NCBI RefSeq assembly: GCF_026241755.1
Contig: NZ_JAPJDA010000009.1
Span: 1-64,000, forward strand
Source of the DNA: Salinimicrobium profundisediminis
GTDB taxonomy: Bacteria > Bacteroidota > Bacteroidia > Flavobacteriales > Flavobacteriaceae
DNA: 64,000 nt
Direction of reading: 5' to 3'
The notes under the pieces were generated by a model. That model was not told the DNA's origin. It saw only the letters and a list, made by a program, of their open reading frames with translations, and did no database searches. Made by a program: the position numbers and the translations under genes. Below are positions 45,652 through 55,439 of this stretch, piece after piece; the stretch's first letter is position 1; each line of letters opens with the position of its first letter.

Positions 45652-47175
45652 TTAATAAGTAAAATTTGTCAGTACGATCAGAGTTTCAGGGGTAATTTCC
45701 ATCTCCAGGCTCTCAGCGGAATTAATCTTAAGACCTGTCTCATTGGGTAAGATCTTGTGATCCCCTTCAGTTATGATTAAGTCCTCCGAATAAATGAATT
45801 TTTTCATTCCTTCAAGGTTCGGCAAATTTTCAAAACTAACTTTGATATGCTTTTTTTCTTTGCCTACATTTACTATAGCGAGCATATGGCTTCCATCTTT
45901 TTCCAGGGAAATGGCTTTAACAGATTCATCTCCTTCCCGAACAGTCTCTATTATGCGAGACCCGGAAGGCATATATTTTGTCAGTAATGACCATGCGTAG
46001 AACCATGGTCGAACCGCTTCCTCTTCCGCACCAAAAAATTCCTCTCCGAGAATATTCCAGAAACCCCATACTTTTAGCTTATGTCTTTCTTCTTTTGAAT
46101 GCATGGCATCGTCGAGCATCCAAACTACACACCCCGAGTAACCTTCATTCACCGTCTGGAAAAGCGCATCGGCCATATCCGTACCGTAGACATGATCATA
46201 AACAAACATTTGGGAATCCTCTACAGAAGCGTAGGGCTTAGCCTCTGCCCTGACAATATTTTCCTCATTCAGATGTTTATCTTCTTCCGCCACAAACTTG
46301 AATCCGATCTCACCCATAATTATAGGCACATCATCTGGAGCTTCTTCTTTATAAGCCCTGATTATCTCAGAATATTCGCCAGAATTTACGGTGGATTTGG
46401 AAGGATAAGTATGGATATCGTAAAGTCCCACCGCTTCCCCCAAATCTCTTTCGGTCCTACTAATCCAGTCCGTTTCATCAGTGTCCCAAATAGCGATATC
46501 CGGACCCATGATACTCACTTTATTTGTAAGGCCACGAGATTCCAGTTGTTCCTGAAAGTAGGCCGTAGCATCTCTCCATAGGGTGTAGCTCTCATCTGTC
46601 ACTGACCAGAAGCCATTGGGCTCATTGATCATGTTGTAGTACTTAATACAAGAGAAACCCTTGTCGTTAACCAAAAAATCCAAATATTTCGCTGCATATT
46701 CCAGATGCCTTTCTGAAATAGTATCCGCTTTAGAATCCACCATTCTTCCTCCCCAATCTCCAAAGGTGACAGTAACATCTCTGGACTGGCAATACTCCAA
46801 AATGGGCAGCAGTTGCTCAAGACCCTTTTGAACGTTAAGAGTGTCCCCCTCCATGGCTGAGACCGTATTAATCATCACACGCATTACCTGGGGTCTCATA
46901 AAATCCAGACGGTCATAAATTTTCTTCCAGTCAGCCTCCGATATGGATAGATTCACTTTCCCATAGTCCAGTTGATAAGGGTCCCATTGGGCTCCATTTC
47001 CTAAGTAGGATTGGGTAATTATGCGGGCTCCATCAATAATAATATTGGCATCTACTACCGGTCTTGGAGAATCTTCGGGATCTGAAGTATCACCTGGTTT
47101 TATAACACAGGAGGAAAAAATAAAAAACATAATGATACCCAAGATCATCCTTGAACCTGTAACTTTTTGCAACAT
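45652..47175 (-). CDS. Second clan GH-A glycoside hydrolase lipoprotein, paralogue
   Basis: 507 residues with lipobox FSSC (Cys23). Acid/base E186 in NMINEPNGFW and nucleophile E289 in IIMGEIGFKF correspond to those of the gene at 41831, and the two align along their length (DRLDFMRPQVMRV against DRLDYMKPQIVRV). The duplication suggests related but distinct specificities. Family not assignable from memory. Confidence 0.75.
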   Translation of the reverse strand: MLQKVTGSRMILGIIMFFIFSSCVIKPGDTSDPEDSPRPVVDANIIIDGARIITQSYLGNGAQWDPYQLDYGKVNLSISEADWKKIYDRLDFMRPQVMRVMINTVSAMEGDTLNVQKGLEQLLPILEYCQSRDVTVTFGDWGGRMVDSKADTISERHLEYAAKYLDFLVNDKGFSCIKYYNMINEPNGFWSVTDESYTLWRDATAYFQEQLESRGLTNKVSIMGPDIAIWDTDETDWISRTERDLGEAVGLYDIHTYPSKSTVNSGEYSEIIRAYKEEAPDDVPIIMGEIGFKFVAEEDKHLNEENIVRAEAKPYASVEDSQMFVYDHVYGTDMADALFQTVNEGYSGCVVWMLDDAMHSKEERHKLKVWGFWNILGEEFFGAEEEAVRPWFYAWSLLTKYMPSGSRIIETVREGDESVKAISLEKDGSHMLAIVNVGKEKKHIKVSFENLPNLEGMKKFIYSEDLIITEGDHKILPNETGLKINSAESLEMEITPETLIVLTNFTY

Positions 47176-47193
47176 GATTTTCTGTTTTAGAGG

Positions 47194-48132
47194 TTACTCC
47201 TTCACTACATCTATCCAGTACCTACGCGGTTTTTTAACGAACTTGTCATAGTCAGAATAAATATTGTCCCAGTCATCAGTCCCATTTAAATTAAAGGCAA
47301 ATGCATAATTCTCGATGGTTTTGGATAACCCGTTGCCCAGATCCTCTGTTCCCGGACCTTCAAAAGTACCAGTTGTGGTTCGACCATCTTCGAAGGTGAA
47401 GGTTATGGTTCCATTTGTGTAATTGCGGGACCATTCCGCCTGACCTTTAGGTATTTTTCTGTAAAAATGATTTACATCGGTTGTAGGTTCGGCCACAAAG
47501 GTAAAATCGGCATAGGTTTCGTCCTCCCCGGCATAATTAGTCACTGTTCCGTAGGTATTTCCTTCCTCAGTAATTCCCGAAAGCTCAAAAACAAGATAAT
47601 TGTCAAGCTCCTTTTCGGGACCATTCTCCGGCCATACCCATGGTTTAGAGGTCAAAGACAACACGCCTCCACCTCCATATTCTGGACCCGTCCCCCCGTA
47701 GAGTACTAGATCCTGAATTTGATAAGTACCTAGAATAGTTTCCTGAAACGGATTTACCTTAATAGTATACTCCCTGGTTTTACCTGTTGGAGAAGTAACG
47801 ACAAGGCTTGATGTATTGTTTTCATTTTCAAAATTAAGACTCTCACCTTCAACAACAGTGCTTTTCGCATTATAAGAAAGAACCAGTTGTTCAAGTGTAA
47901 TACTACTTAAATCAGGGACAGCATCTGCATTGATAGAAACCTCTATTTCACCTGTGTTCTCATCAGTTCTGGTTATAACTGGTTGTCCTATCTGGTTTTC
48001 AAATTTTAATGAAAGAATACTTCTTTCATTATTCCAGTTTCCTTCCTCAATATCTTCCCATGGATCAGTTTGACAACCTGTCAACGCTAAACTGACAAAG
48101 GCTGTTATTACTATGGCTATTTTCTTCATCAT
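47194..48132 (-). CDS. Surface glycan-binding lipoprotein (SusE/SGBP-like)
   Basis: 312 residues with lipobox LTGC (Cys19) followed by TDPWED. An N-terminal domain (about 35-130, ending TSPTGKTREYTIKVNPF) resembles DUF5018/Ig-like modules. The C-terminal beta-rich domain (about 132-312, aromatic-rich) may bind mannan. Its position directly after susD is where SGBPs normally occur. Confidence 0.7.
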   Translation of the reverse strand: MMKKIAIVITAFVSLALTGCQTDPWEDIEEGNWNNERSILSLKFENQIGQPVITRTDENTGEIEVSINADAVPDLSSITLEQLVLSYNAKSTVVEGESLNFENENNTSSLVVTSPTGKTREYTIKVNPFQETILGTYQIQDLVLYGGTGPEYGGGGVLSLTSKPWVWPENGPEKELDNYLVFELSGITEEGNTYGTVTNYAGEDETYADFTFVAEPTTDVNHFYRKIPKGQAEWSRNYTNGTITFTFEDGRTTTGTFEGPGTEDLGNGLSKTIENYAFAFNLNGTDDWDNIYSDYDKFVKKPRRYWIDVVKE

Positions 48133-48146
48133 CTTATTATTTAATA

Positions 48147-49640
48147 TTATAAATTCGGATTAAGATCTATTTCGGTTTGGGGAATTGGATAGAAATTTGC
48201 CTCGGTTTCTGATAGACCTGAAGCTTCAGGAACTACTTCTGTGACTCTGTTGAATCTCCTCAAATCAAACAACCTGTTTCCTTCCCAGGAAAGTTCCCAC
48301 TTCCTTTCATTCAGAATGGCTTCACGGAATTCGTTTAGCCCCATTCCAGATGGCAAATCTTCCAGTCCAGCTCTATTGCGAATAAAATTAACATATGAAT
48401 AAGCTTCGGCAGTTGGTCCGGCAGCTTCGGCATATACCAGGGCGATATCTGAAAAACGAAGTAGGAAAGGCTTAGTACTGGTTTTATCCCCAATAAAATC
48501 GGGATCAATATATTTCCGGGTAAAAGGATAAACAATAGCTCCCGGGTACGTTGCAACGACTTCCCCTGCTGCATTATAAACAGTATCTACAATTAATTCT
48601 GTTTTTCTTCTGTCATTATCAGCAAAACTATTGTAGAACTCTGTAGTAGTCTGAAAGACACTCCAACCATCATGTGTAGGCACCAGACTGCCATCGGGGT
48701 TTTCTAAGTAAACTGTAGCCCCATCTATATAAGGGATAAACAACTTTGAGATTTTTGAATAATCCCCCTCAATTTCTCCAGATCGATCCATTGACAAAAG
48801 AAAAATATTCTCTCTACCTAATGGTTGGTCGACGTCATAGATTTCAATCAGATCTTCCTCAAATCCGTACACAGACTGACCTTCCAATACTTCCTTGGCA
48901 CGTTGTGCAGCAAGATTATACATTTCGTCCACATCCTTATTCATTTCCGTGTAAAGAGAAACCCCATGTTCTTTTGAGGAGGCAATTTGTAGGTACACTT
49001 TGGAAAGTAGTGCCTGTGCAGCGACTTTATCTACTCTTCCCAACCTCTGCTCAAGCCCCATTAGACCTATCGCCTGTTGTAAATCTGATATGACAAGGTC
49101 ATACACTTCATCGAGATTGGCAGAAAGAGGGCTGGTAGTGCGGTCGATACTCTCCACAAGCTCAGTTTGCATAGGTACGTTTCCATACGCCTTCACTAAG
49201 TTAAAATAACTCCAGGCTCGTAAAAAGTACGCTTCACCCATTAATCGATCTTTGATCCCCTGGTCGAAATCCCCGTTAGGAATATTCTTTATTACTGCGT
49301 TAGAACGATTGATTATGATATAGCTATACTTAAAATAGTTTGATAGAATCCCATTTGTGCCAAAATTAGAGACTGTCCAATTGTGCAGATCCTGAACATC
49401 TGCACCTTCATCCGATTTTGGAAAGGCTTCATCTGTTGGAAGATCTCCAAGATAAAAATAAGCCCTGGAGTATTCTAAGTATGTTAAAGCATCATAGGCA
49501 TAATTTACTGCAGCATCGGCATCTTCTGCCGTTTGATAGAAATTGTCCTCAGAATAGAATCCATAAGGCTCTTCCTCCAATTCGCACGAGACAAGGCCGA
49601 GAGTAAAAAGAAAAAATAAATACTTATAAGTTGATTTCAT
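48147..49640 (-). CDS. susD: RagB/SusD-family outer-membrane lipoprotein
   Basis: 497 residues from the ATG at 49640, which gives a proper lipoprotein signal (MKSTYKYLFFLFTLGLVSC). The frame can be opened 23 codons earlier, but that part overlaps the susC end. SusD signatures include the TPR-like LMGEAYFLRAWSYFNLVKAY and the C-terminal NERKWELSWEGNRLFDLRRF. It forms the lid of the SusC channel. Confidence 0.93.
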   Translation of the reverse strand: MKSTYKYLFFLFTLGLVSCELEEEPYGFYSEDNFYQTAEDADAAVNYAYDALTYLEYSRAYFYLGDLPTDEAFPKSDEGADVQDLHNWTVSNFGTNGILSNYFKYSYIIINRSNAVIKNIPNGDFDQGIKDRLMGEAYFLRAWSYFNLVKAYGNVPMQTELVESIDRTTSPLSANLDEVYDLVISDLQQAIGLMGLEQRLGRVDKVAAQALLSKVYLQIASSKEHGVSLYTEMNKDVDEMYNLAAQRAKEVLEGQSVYGFEEDLIEIYDVDQPLGRENIFLLSMDRSGEIEGDYSKISKLFIPYIDGATVYLENPDGSLVPTHDGWSVFQTTTEFYNSFADNDRRKTELIVDTVYNAAGEVVATYPGAIVYPFTRKYIDPDFIGDKTSTKPFLLRFSDIALVYAEAAGPTAEAYSYVNFIRNRAGLEDLPSGMGLNEFREAILNERKWELSWEGNRLFDLRRFNRVTEVVPEASGLSETEANFYPIPQTEIDLNPNL

Positions 49641-49651
49641 CGTAATTTTTT

Positions 49652-52600
49652 TTAAAAAGTTAAATCCAGTCCTAAAGTCAATTGCCTCAGTCGAGGATAT
49701 CCACCCCAATAAATCCCATCACCTCCTACTTCAGGATCATAACCACTGAAGTCAGTAAAAGTATATAAGTTGTTACCGTTAATATACACACGTGCCGAAC
49801 TAGTGTTTTGTGTAGAAAGATTGAATGTATAACCAACAGTTACATTCTGGACCCGCACAAAAGAACCATCTTCCAGCCACCAGTCAGATAGGTTAGTCAG
49901 ACGTCCATCCCTGAGACGCGGATAAGCATTAGTTGGGTTATCAGGTGTCCATCGTAAAGGCTGATTGCTCGGCTGATTAAAGGCCTGTGTATTAAGAACA
50001 TCCTGCCCAAAAGCACCGTTAAGAAACAGGTTAAAATCAAAATTGGCATAATTCAAATCAAATCCAAGACTGGCATGAAAATCAGGATTCGGATCTCCAA
50101 TTATTGTACGGTCTTCAGTATTTATGATACCATCACCATTAATATCAACATATTTAAATTCTCCAGGCTGTGCCAGACTTCCATCCAAACCTGCTTCAAT
50201 TCCTTCCTGCAAGTTTTGAATAATACCGTCTGTTTTGTAACCGTAAAAGATATTAATTGGCTGACCGACAGCAAGAAGATTTGGATATTGACGGAATTGC
50301 TCTATACTATTTCCCCAATATTCGAATTGCATTCCAGTGTTTGGATCAATGGTTAAACCGGATTCAGCAGTATTTCCGAGACTTACCACTTCATTCTGAT
50401 TCCTTGAAAAAATTAAGGTTGTATTTAGAGTCAAATTATCAGATTGGATTAACCCTGCGTCCAGACTTAATTCAAAACCACGATTTTTAATTTCACCGTC
50501 GTTTACCCAAAGTCTGTCATACCCAGATGAAAGAGGCAAAATGCGCTCCCTTAGTAGATCACTAGTATGCTTCTGGTAGTAATCGAACGTAAGGTTCAAT
50601 CGCTCTTCAAAGAAGGAAAGATCTGCTCCTAAATTCCATTGAGATGTAGTTTCCCATTTTAGATCAGGATTGGGAATTCCTCCCCATAACGCTTCAATTC
50701 CTCCCTGACCCGCTCTTCCAACAATATACCCCGGACCAACAGCAGTAACCCAACTTCCATTGTTATAATAATTACTGACTCCATACCGGCTAAGGGTCTG
50801 ATAAGGACTTATCCCCTGATTTCCTGAAATTCCGTAGCTGGCCCGAAGCTTAAATTGATCAAGTTCATCAAAGTCAGCCATAAATTCTTCTTCGTGCACC
50901 TTCCAACTTAGTGCTCCCGAAGGAAAATAAGCCCACTTGTTATTTTCTCCAAATTTAGAAGATCCGTCTGCTCTGGCAGTAAAGGTTGCCAGATACCTGT
51001 CGTCATATCCATAGTTGATCCTAAAAATACCTGAAACCAGCTCGGTTTCTACACGACCATTCTGAACCTGATTTAATTCTGGATTACCGGCCTCCATGTT
51101 CTCATTCCCCAGGGTTTCATTCACGAAATCAAAAGCTCCAAGATTTGAGCTCCTTGAAGAATAATTCTCATATGTAAAACCGGCTGTTATCCCTAAATTG
51201 TGCTTTCCGAACCAGTCATTATAATTAGCAAAGGTTTCCGAAACGTAATTATGATCTTCCCAATTACGGATCCATCCCGCTCCATCATTAAAATCTCCGG
51301 TTTCCGTATATACATCTGGAAAATATTGATCATTAATAGATTTGCCATGCTTATAATTAAGCCTGCTAGTAAGCTTTAAAGGGGCTATAATCCTCCATTC
51401 TAAAGCAGCTGAAGTAATTAAGTCTAACATTTCGGTCTCATCCAATCTGTTTTCTGAGATAGCCAAAGGATGTGAGTAATCATTAGTTCCTATAAGATTG
51501 TATTCACCTTGGGAGTTGTAGACTGGAAAAATAGGATTCCTCCAATACGCTAAACCTCCATTGTACTCCCTCATTCCTTTCGAGAGTATATTAGATACCC
51601 TGATAGATAAATTGTCTAGAAGATCATGCTTCACCCTTAAGTTATATCCATATTTGCTATAGTCATCATCGATGTAGACCCCCATATCGGTATAGTAATT
51701 TGCACTTAGATTGAAACTAGTCTTTTCAGTTCCACTATTAACACTAATAGTAGTATTGTTGGACATGGGGTTATCACGAAATACAATATCATCCCACTCT
51801 GTAAAATGAGGCCATTCCCCTGACTGCAGTTCCCAAATAGAGGGATAGTAAACTCCTGTAGAATTCTCAGCTCCTATATAGAGTGGTTCGAAACCACCAT
51901 TCCTTCTTGATTCATTATTCAACTGAGCCATCAATAATGGATCTCGCCATAAATCAACCTTTGAAGTAAAAGCAGATACGGTAGATTGTTGCTGAATTCT
52001 CACCTGCGTTTTCCCTTCTTTGGCCATTTTAGTAGTTATAATAATTACTCCATTAGCACCTCTGGAACCATAAATTGCCGAAGCAGAAGCATCTTTCAAA
52101 ACATCTACACTTTGGATGTCCGACGGGTTAATTTGTTTTAAATTCCCAGCATCCCCAAGTGGAAATCCATCCACCACAATTAAAGGTGCATTGGAACCAC
52201 GCAAGGAGCTTCCCCCTCTAATACGAATCGTAGCCCCAGCTCCTGGATCCTGAGATGGAGTAGCGACCTGCAGACCTGCCACTCGCCCCTGAAGGACACG
52301 CTCTATCGAATTAGCAGGAATATCTTCAATTTCGCCCACATCAATTGTACTAACAGAGCCCGTTAGATCCTTTCTCCTGACTTCACCATAACCAACAACA
52401 ACTACCTCAGACAACTCTTGCATGTTATTCATAAGAGTAACAGTCATTTGCCCATCTCGAGGAATCGAAATCGTTTTAGTAATAAAACCTATACTAGAAA
52501 ACACAAGTTCTCCATCAGGGTTTTCCACCTCTAATGTGAAGTTTCCATCAAAATCGGTCACTGCACCGTTATCTGGAGTATTCTTTTCAAAAATATTTAC

Positions 52601-52723
52601 ACCCGGCAATGGCATTCCATCCTCAGAGACCACGGTACCACTCACAGACATTTGCGCAAGTACCGGTAGGCTGAAGACAAAGAAGCCAAGTAAGAGTGCA
52701 TATTTACTTAACACGTATTTCAT
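49652..52723 (-). CDS. susC: SusC/RagA TonB-dependent outer-membrane transporter
   Basis: 1023 residues: signal peptide (ends LPVLAQ), carboxypeptidase-regulatory-like domain (SVSGTVVSEDGMPLPGVNIF), TonB box region and plug (ELSEVVVVGYGEVRRKDLTG, then IRIRGGSSLRGSNAPLIVVD), and a 22-strand barrel to the terminal LGLDLTF. First gene of the mannan operon; no N-terminal FecR-interacting extension, so not controlled through anti-sigma signalling by that route. Confidence 0.95.
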   Translation of the reverse strand: MKYVLSKYALLLGFFVFSLPVLAQMSVSGTVVSEDGMPLPGVNIFEKNTPDNGAVTDFDGNFTLEVENPDGELVFSSIGFITKTISIPRDGQMTVTLMNNMQELSEVVVVGYGEVRRKDLTGSVSTIDVGEIEDIPANSIERVLQGRVAGLQVATPSQDPGAGATIRIRGGSSLRGSNAPLIVVDGFPLGDAGNLKQINPSDIQSVDVLKDASASAIYGSRGANGVIIITTKMAKEGKTQVRIQQQSTVSAFTSKVDLWRDPLLMAQLNNESRRNGGFEPLYIGAENSTGVYYPSIWELQSGEWPHFTEWDDIVFRDNPMSNNTTISVNSGTEKTSFNLSANYYTDMGVYIDDDYSKYGYNLRVKHDLLDNLSIRVSNILSKGMREYNGGLAYWRNPIFPVYNSQGEYNLIGTNDYSHPLAISENRLDETEMLDLITSAALEWRIIAPLKLTSRLNYKHGKSINDQYFPDVYTETGDFNDGAGWIRNWEDHNYVSETFANYNDWFGKHNLGITAGFTYENYSSRSSNLGAFDFVNETLGNENMEAGNPELNQVQNGRVETELVSGIFRINYGYDDRYLATFTARADGSSKFGENNKWAYFPSGALSWKVHEEEFMADFDELDQFKLRASYGISGNQGISPYQTLSRYGVSNYYNNGSWVTAVGPGYIVGRAGQGGIEALWGGIPNPDLKWETTSQWNLGADLSFFEERLNLTFDYYQKHTSDLLRERILPLSSGYDRLWVNDGEIKNRGFELSLDAGLIQSDNLTLNTTLIFSRNQNEVVSLGNTAESGLTIDPNTGMQFEYWGNSIEQFRQYPNLLAVGQPINIFYGYKTDGIIQNLQEGIEAGLDGSLAQPGEFKYVDINGDGIINTEDRTIIGDPNPDFHASLGFDLNYANFDFNLFLNGAFGQDVLNTQAFNQPSNQPLRWTPDNPTNAYPRLRDGRLTNLSDWWLEDGSFVRVQNVTVGYTFNLSTQNTSSARVYINGNNLYTFTDFSGYDPEVGGDGIYWGGYPRLRQLTLGLDLTF

Positions 52724-52964
52724 TTGGTATTAATTTTAGAAGGTTTGTAATATCATATTTCACAAAGTAATAACATTTACTTCTACCCACTTTTGTAAAT
52801 TATGCCTCATAATGATACTTTAATGAAAAAAATGAAGTCATTAAAGCCTATTTTACCTTGTGTTCTCTTCATTTTTATTTATTTACTTTATATTTGTGAC
52901 CATAATCATTTAGTATATAGAGGGAAAACGCTAATCCTAATAAAACTATAAAATTTGTATTATT
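52724..52964. promoter_or_regulatory. Divergent control region of the mannan locus with two inverted repeats
   Basis: This 241-bp region lies between susC and the araC-type gene. CTTTAATGA and TCATTAAAG (52818-52826 and 52838-52846) are perfect 9-bp arms, and ATTATG-CCT-CATAAT lies at 52799-52813. These are candidate regulator sites. I see no strong TAnnTTTG box for susC and no match to the candidate guide downstream of the Cas12f-like gene. Confidence 0.5.
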
Positions 52965-53831
52965 ATGAATGAACACAAACGGATAATGCGGGAATTAGTG
53001 CCTATTTCTGAAGATGATTTTTTCATCGTCCTTAACCATCGTAATGCTAAATTTGACTTCCCTTTGCACTTTCACCCAGAACTGGAGTTGAACCTGGTGC
53101 TAAATTCCTCCGGTAAACGAATTATTGGAGATTCAATTTTGGAATATCAAGGTTCTGATCTGGTACTAGTTGGAGCCAATACTCCCCACACCTGGATAGG
53201 AACAGAAGGCGAAGCTCATGTGGTAACAATCCAGTTCCACCAGCATTTCTTAGCACCGGAATCTCTAAACCGAAAGCTAATGCTATCTATTAAAGAATTG
53301 CTGGAACGTTCAAAGCGAGGAATATTATTTTCTGAAGAAACCATTGAAAAATTGAAGCCAAGAATTCTTGAGTTATCAGAAACACAAGATTTTGATTCCC
53401 TTCTGAAGTTTTTATCCATTCTTTACGATTTGTCTATCGCAAGAAATACTAAGATGCTTGCCTCTCATTCTTATGTGGATTATTATCGTATTTCAAAAAG
53501 CAGAAGAATTGAAAAGGTGAATAATTTCGTCCAAGAAAATCTTAATCAAAAAATCAATCTTAAGGATGTAGCTAACCTGATAAATATGTCAGAAACCGCC
53601 TTTAGCCATTTTTTTAGAAAATCTACAAATACCTCCTTTACTGACTACGTGAATGACTTGCGCCTGGGTCACGCAGCAAGACTCCTCACCGAAACAGAAC
53701 TGACTATAAATGAAATATGTTTCGATAGCGGATTTAATAATGTATCTAATTTTAACAGGACATTTAAAAGAAAAATTGGCTTTACTCCAACAGGATTTAG
53801 AGCACAACAAAAGCTTATTACCAAACATTAA
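52965..53831 (+). CDS. AraC-family transcriptional regulator of the mannan locus
   Basis: 288 residues: N-terminal cupin (FDFPLHFHPELELNLVLNS, HTWIGTEGEAHVVTIQFHQH) as sugar sensor, and two C-terminal HTHs (INLKDVANLINMSETAFSHF, LTINEICFDSGFNNVSNFNR, FKRKIGFTPTGFR). It lies divergent from susC, which suggests it activates the operon in response to mannose or manno-oligosaccharides. Inferred from context only. Confidence 0.9.
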   Translation: MNEHKRIMRELVPISEDDFFIVLNHRNAKFDFPLHFHPELELNLVLNSSGKRIIGDSILEYQGSDLVLVGANTPHTWIGTEGEAHVVTIQFHQHFLAPESLNRKLMLSIKELLERSKRGILFSEETIEKLKPRILELSETQDFDSLLKFLSILYDLSIARNTKMLASHSYVDYYRISKSRRIEKVNNFVQENLNQKINLKDVANLINMSETAFSHFFRKSTNTSFTDYVNDLRLGHAARLLTETELTINEICFDSGFNNVSNFNRTFKRKIGFTPTGFRAQQKLITKH

Positions 53832-54145
53832 TAGTCTCAGTGAGATTTAAAGACTTTTTTATTTCCTGATTTAGGCATCTATACCCAGCCCAACTGTTCA
53901 AGGTTGAATAAATCCACTCAAAAAAATCTACCTATATCATTCTTAAGCTATTCATTCCAAAATAGTATAAGTGTAGGTAGCAAACAATCACTGGGAAAAG
54001 TCTCGGGCTCTTTCAACAGAGCTTTCCTCATCTCTCGCTTGATCACCAAAAGATAGAAACTATAAAACTTTCTCGTGTTACTGCTTAGAAAGCGCACAGG
54101 AATTTAGGGAAAACCTTAAATTTTCATCCTCATAAACATGTAGTG
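53832..54145. other. Non-coding gap with a nested imperfect hairpin
   Basis: No gene is seen in 314 bp. At 53928-53980, CTACCTA/TAGGTAG encloses CTTA/TAAG and CTATT/AATAG, a nested stem with internal loops. It could be a structured RNA or a boundary between the mannan locus and the next accessory block. Confidence 0.4.
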
Positions 54146-55273
54146 ATGATAGAGCAAATTACCTTCTCCCGTCAGGAACTTTATTCTCTAGTTTGGGAAC
54201 ATCCTCTCTCCTATTTTACAAACAGGTATATGGTTTCATACCCGAGCTTTAAGAATATCTGCAAAGAAAATGATATTCCTTTACCTCCAGGAGGGTACTG
54301 GTCAAAAAAGAAATTTGGAAAAGAAGGTTTACAGCCTGAATATTCTAAATTAAAAAACGAGAAAGAAATCGTTCTTTACCTCCGCCTTGAGGGAGACAAT
54401 CGCGATTTCGGCTACCTAACCAAAATGGATAAAAAAATCCTGGAGATTGATGCAGATCCAAAGGTGAATTTGACTATTCCGGAAAAACTACCACCAAAAG
54501 TAGATCCGATTATAAAAGCAACAAAAAAATGGTTTAAGAAGGAAATTAAGGTTCCCGAGAAACTGGACTACTATGATCGATATTCTCCAGGTCCAATTCG
54601 CTGTTATGTGTCGGAAAAACAGTTGAAACGTTCTCTCATCATTCTTTCTGTTCTAGTAAAGAACATTAAGGCCCGGGGACATGATTTTACTTTTGGAAGA
54701 TACCATTCCTTTGTCAAGTTGTACGGAATTGAATTTGAATTAAGTATTTCAGAAAAAAAGAAAAGAATTAAGATTCAAGGAAAGTATGGAAGTGACTATA
54801 AATCTGAACCTACCGGTATGCTTTCCATTCAGGCTGGAGAAAATTTTTACAGTAAAGCCTGGAATGACGCTAAGACAATTAAACTTGATGGTAAACTTTC
54901 GACAATAATAGCATGGTTGGAAATTGAAGCTGAAGACGAGAGGCAACGTGAAATTAAAAGAAAAATTCGAGAGGAAGAGCGAAAGGAGCAAGAAAGGATC
55001 GAAAGGGAAAAGCAGGAACTTATTCAACAGGAATTGAAAGCTTTCAATGACCTCTACAAGAAGTCACAGCTATGGCACGAAGCTCAAAAATTGAGAAAAT
55101 ATCTAAGAAAATTGGAAGAGCAGTTGGAAAAGGATGATCAATTGACCCAAGAAAATATCGAAATGCTTCACTTTGGATTTCAAAAGGCTGATTGGCTGGA
55201 TCCCTTTACCACAAATGAAGATGATCTTTTTTCTAATTTAGACCCTTATAACCTCCTGAAAAAATTAATATAG
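54146..55273 (+). CDS. Hypothetical protein with N-terminal HTH-like motif and long coiled coil
   Basis: About 375 residues; the frame can also start at GTG three bases earlier. The N-terminus (FSRQELYSLVWEHPLSYFTN, then SYPSFKNICKENDIPLPPGG and YWSKKKFGK) matches a pattern I remember in proteins of unknown function on mobile elements. The C-terminal half (about 255-345) is a charged coiled coil. Middle part beta-rich. No function can be given. Confidence 0.72.
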   Translation: MIEQITFSRQELYSLVWEHPLSYFTNRYMVSYPSFKNICKENDIPLPPGGYWSKKKFGKEGLQPEYSKLKNEKEIVLYLRLEGDNRDFGYLTKMDKKILEIDADPKVNLTIPEKLPPKVDPIIKATKKWFKKEIKVPEKLDYYDRYSPGPIRCYVSEKQLKRSLIILSVLVKNIKARGHDFTFGRYHSFVKLYGIEFELSISEKKKRIKIQGKYGSDYKSEPTGMLSIQAGENFYSKAWNDAKTIKLDGKLSTIIAWLEIEAEDERQREIKRKIREEERKEQERIEREKQELIQQELKAFNDLYKKSQLWHEAQKLRKYLRKLEEQLEKDDQLTQENIEMLHFGFQKADWLDPFTTNEDDLFSNLDPYNLLKKLI

Positions 55274-55283
55274 AACTATCCCT

Positions 55284-55309
55284 AAACAACGAATACGTTG
55301 TTTTATTTA
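55284..55309 (+). terminator. Terminator after the coiled-coil protein gene
   Basis: AAACAACG-AATA-CGTTGTTT, a perfect 8-bp stem (55284-55303), is followed by TATTTAA on the plus strand. The minus-strand reading also ends in T-rich sequence weakly, so it may stop transcripts from both sides, including any guide RNA. Confidence 0.7.
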
Positions 55310-55439
55310 ATTTATTAGGACTCCATAAAATGGCCGCCTTAAAAATAAAATCTGACTCAATTGCGATCGCCGGATGGTGTAAATAATCCATTACACTGGC
55401 CCGGGAACAAACCAAAGACTATCGTTGGGTAAATATTTG

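Noticed and set aside
52724-52964. Target of the candidate guide RNA upstream of susC
   Set aside because: The best shared stretches with the region after the Cas12f-like gene are 8-10 A/T-rich bases, which is chance level.
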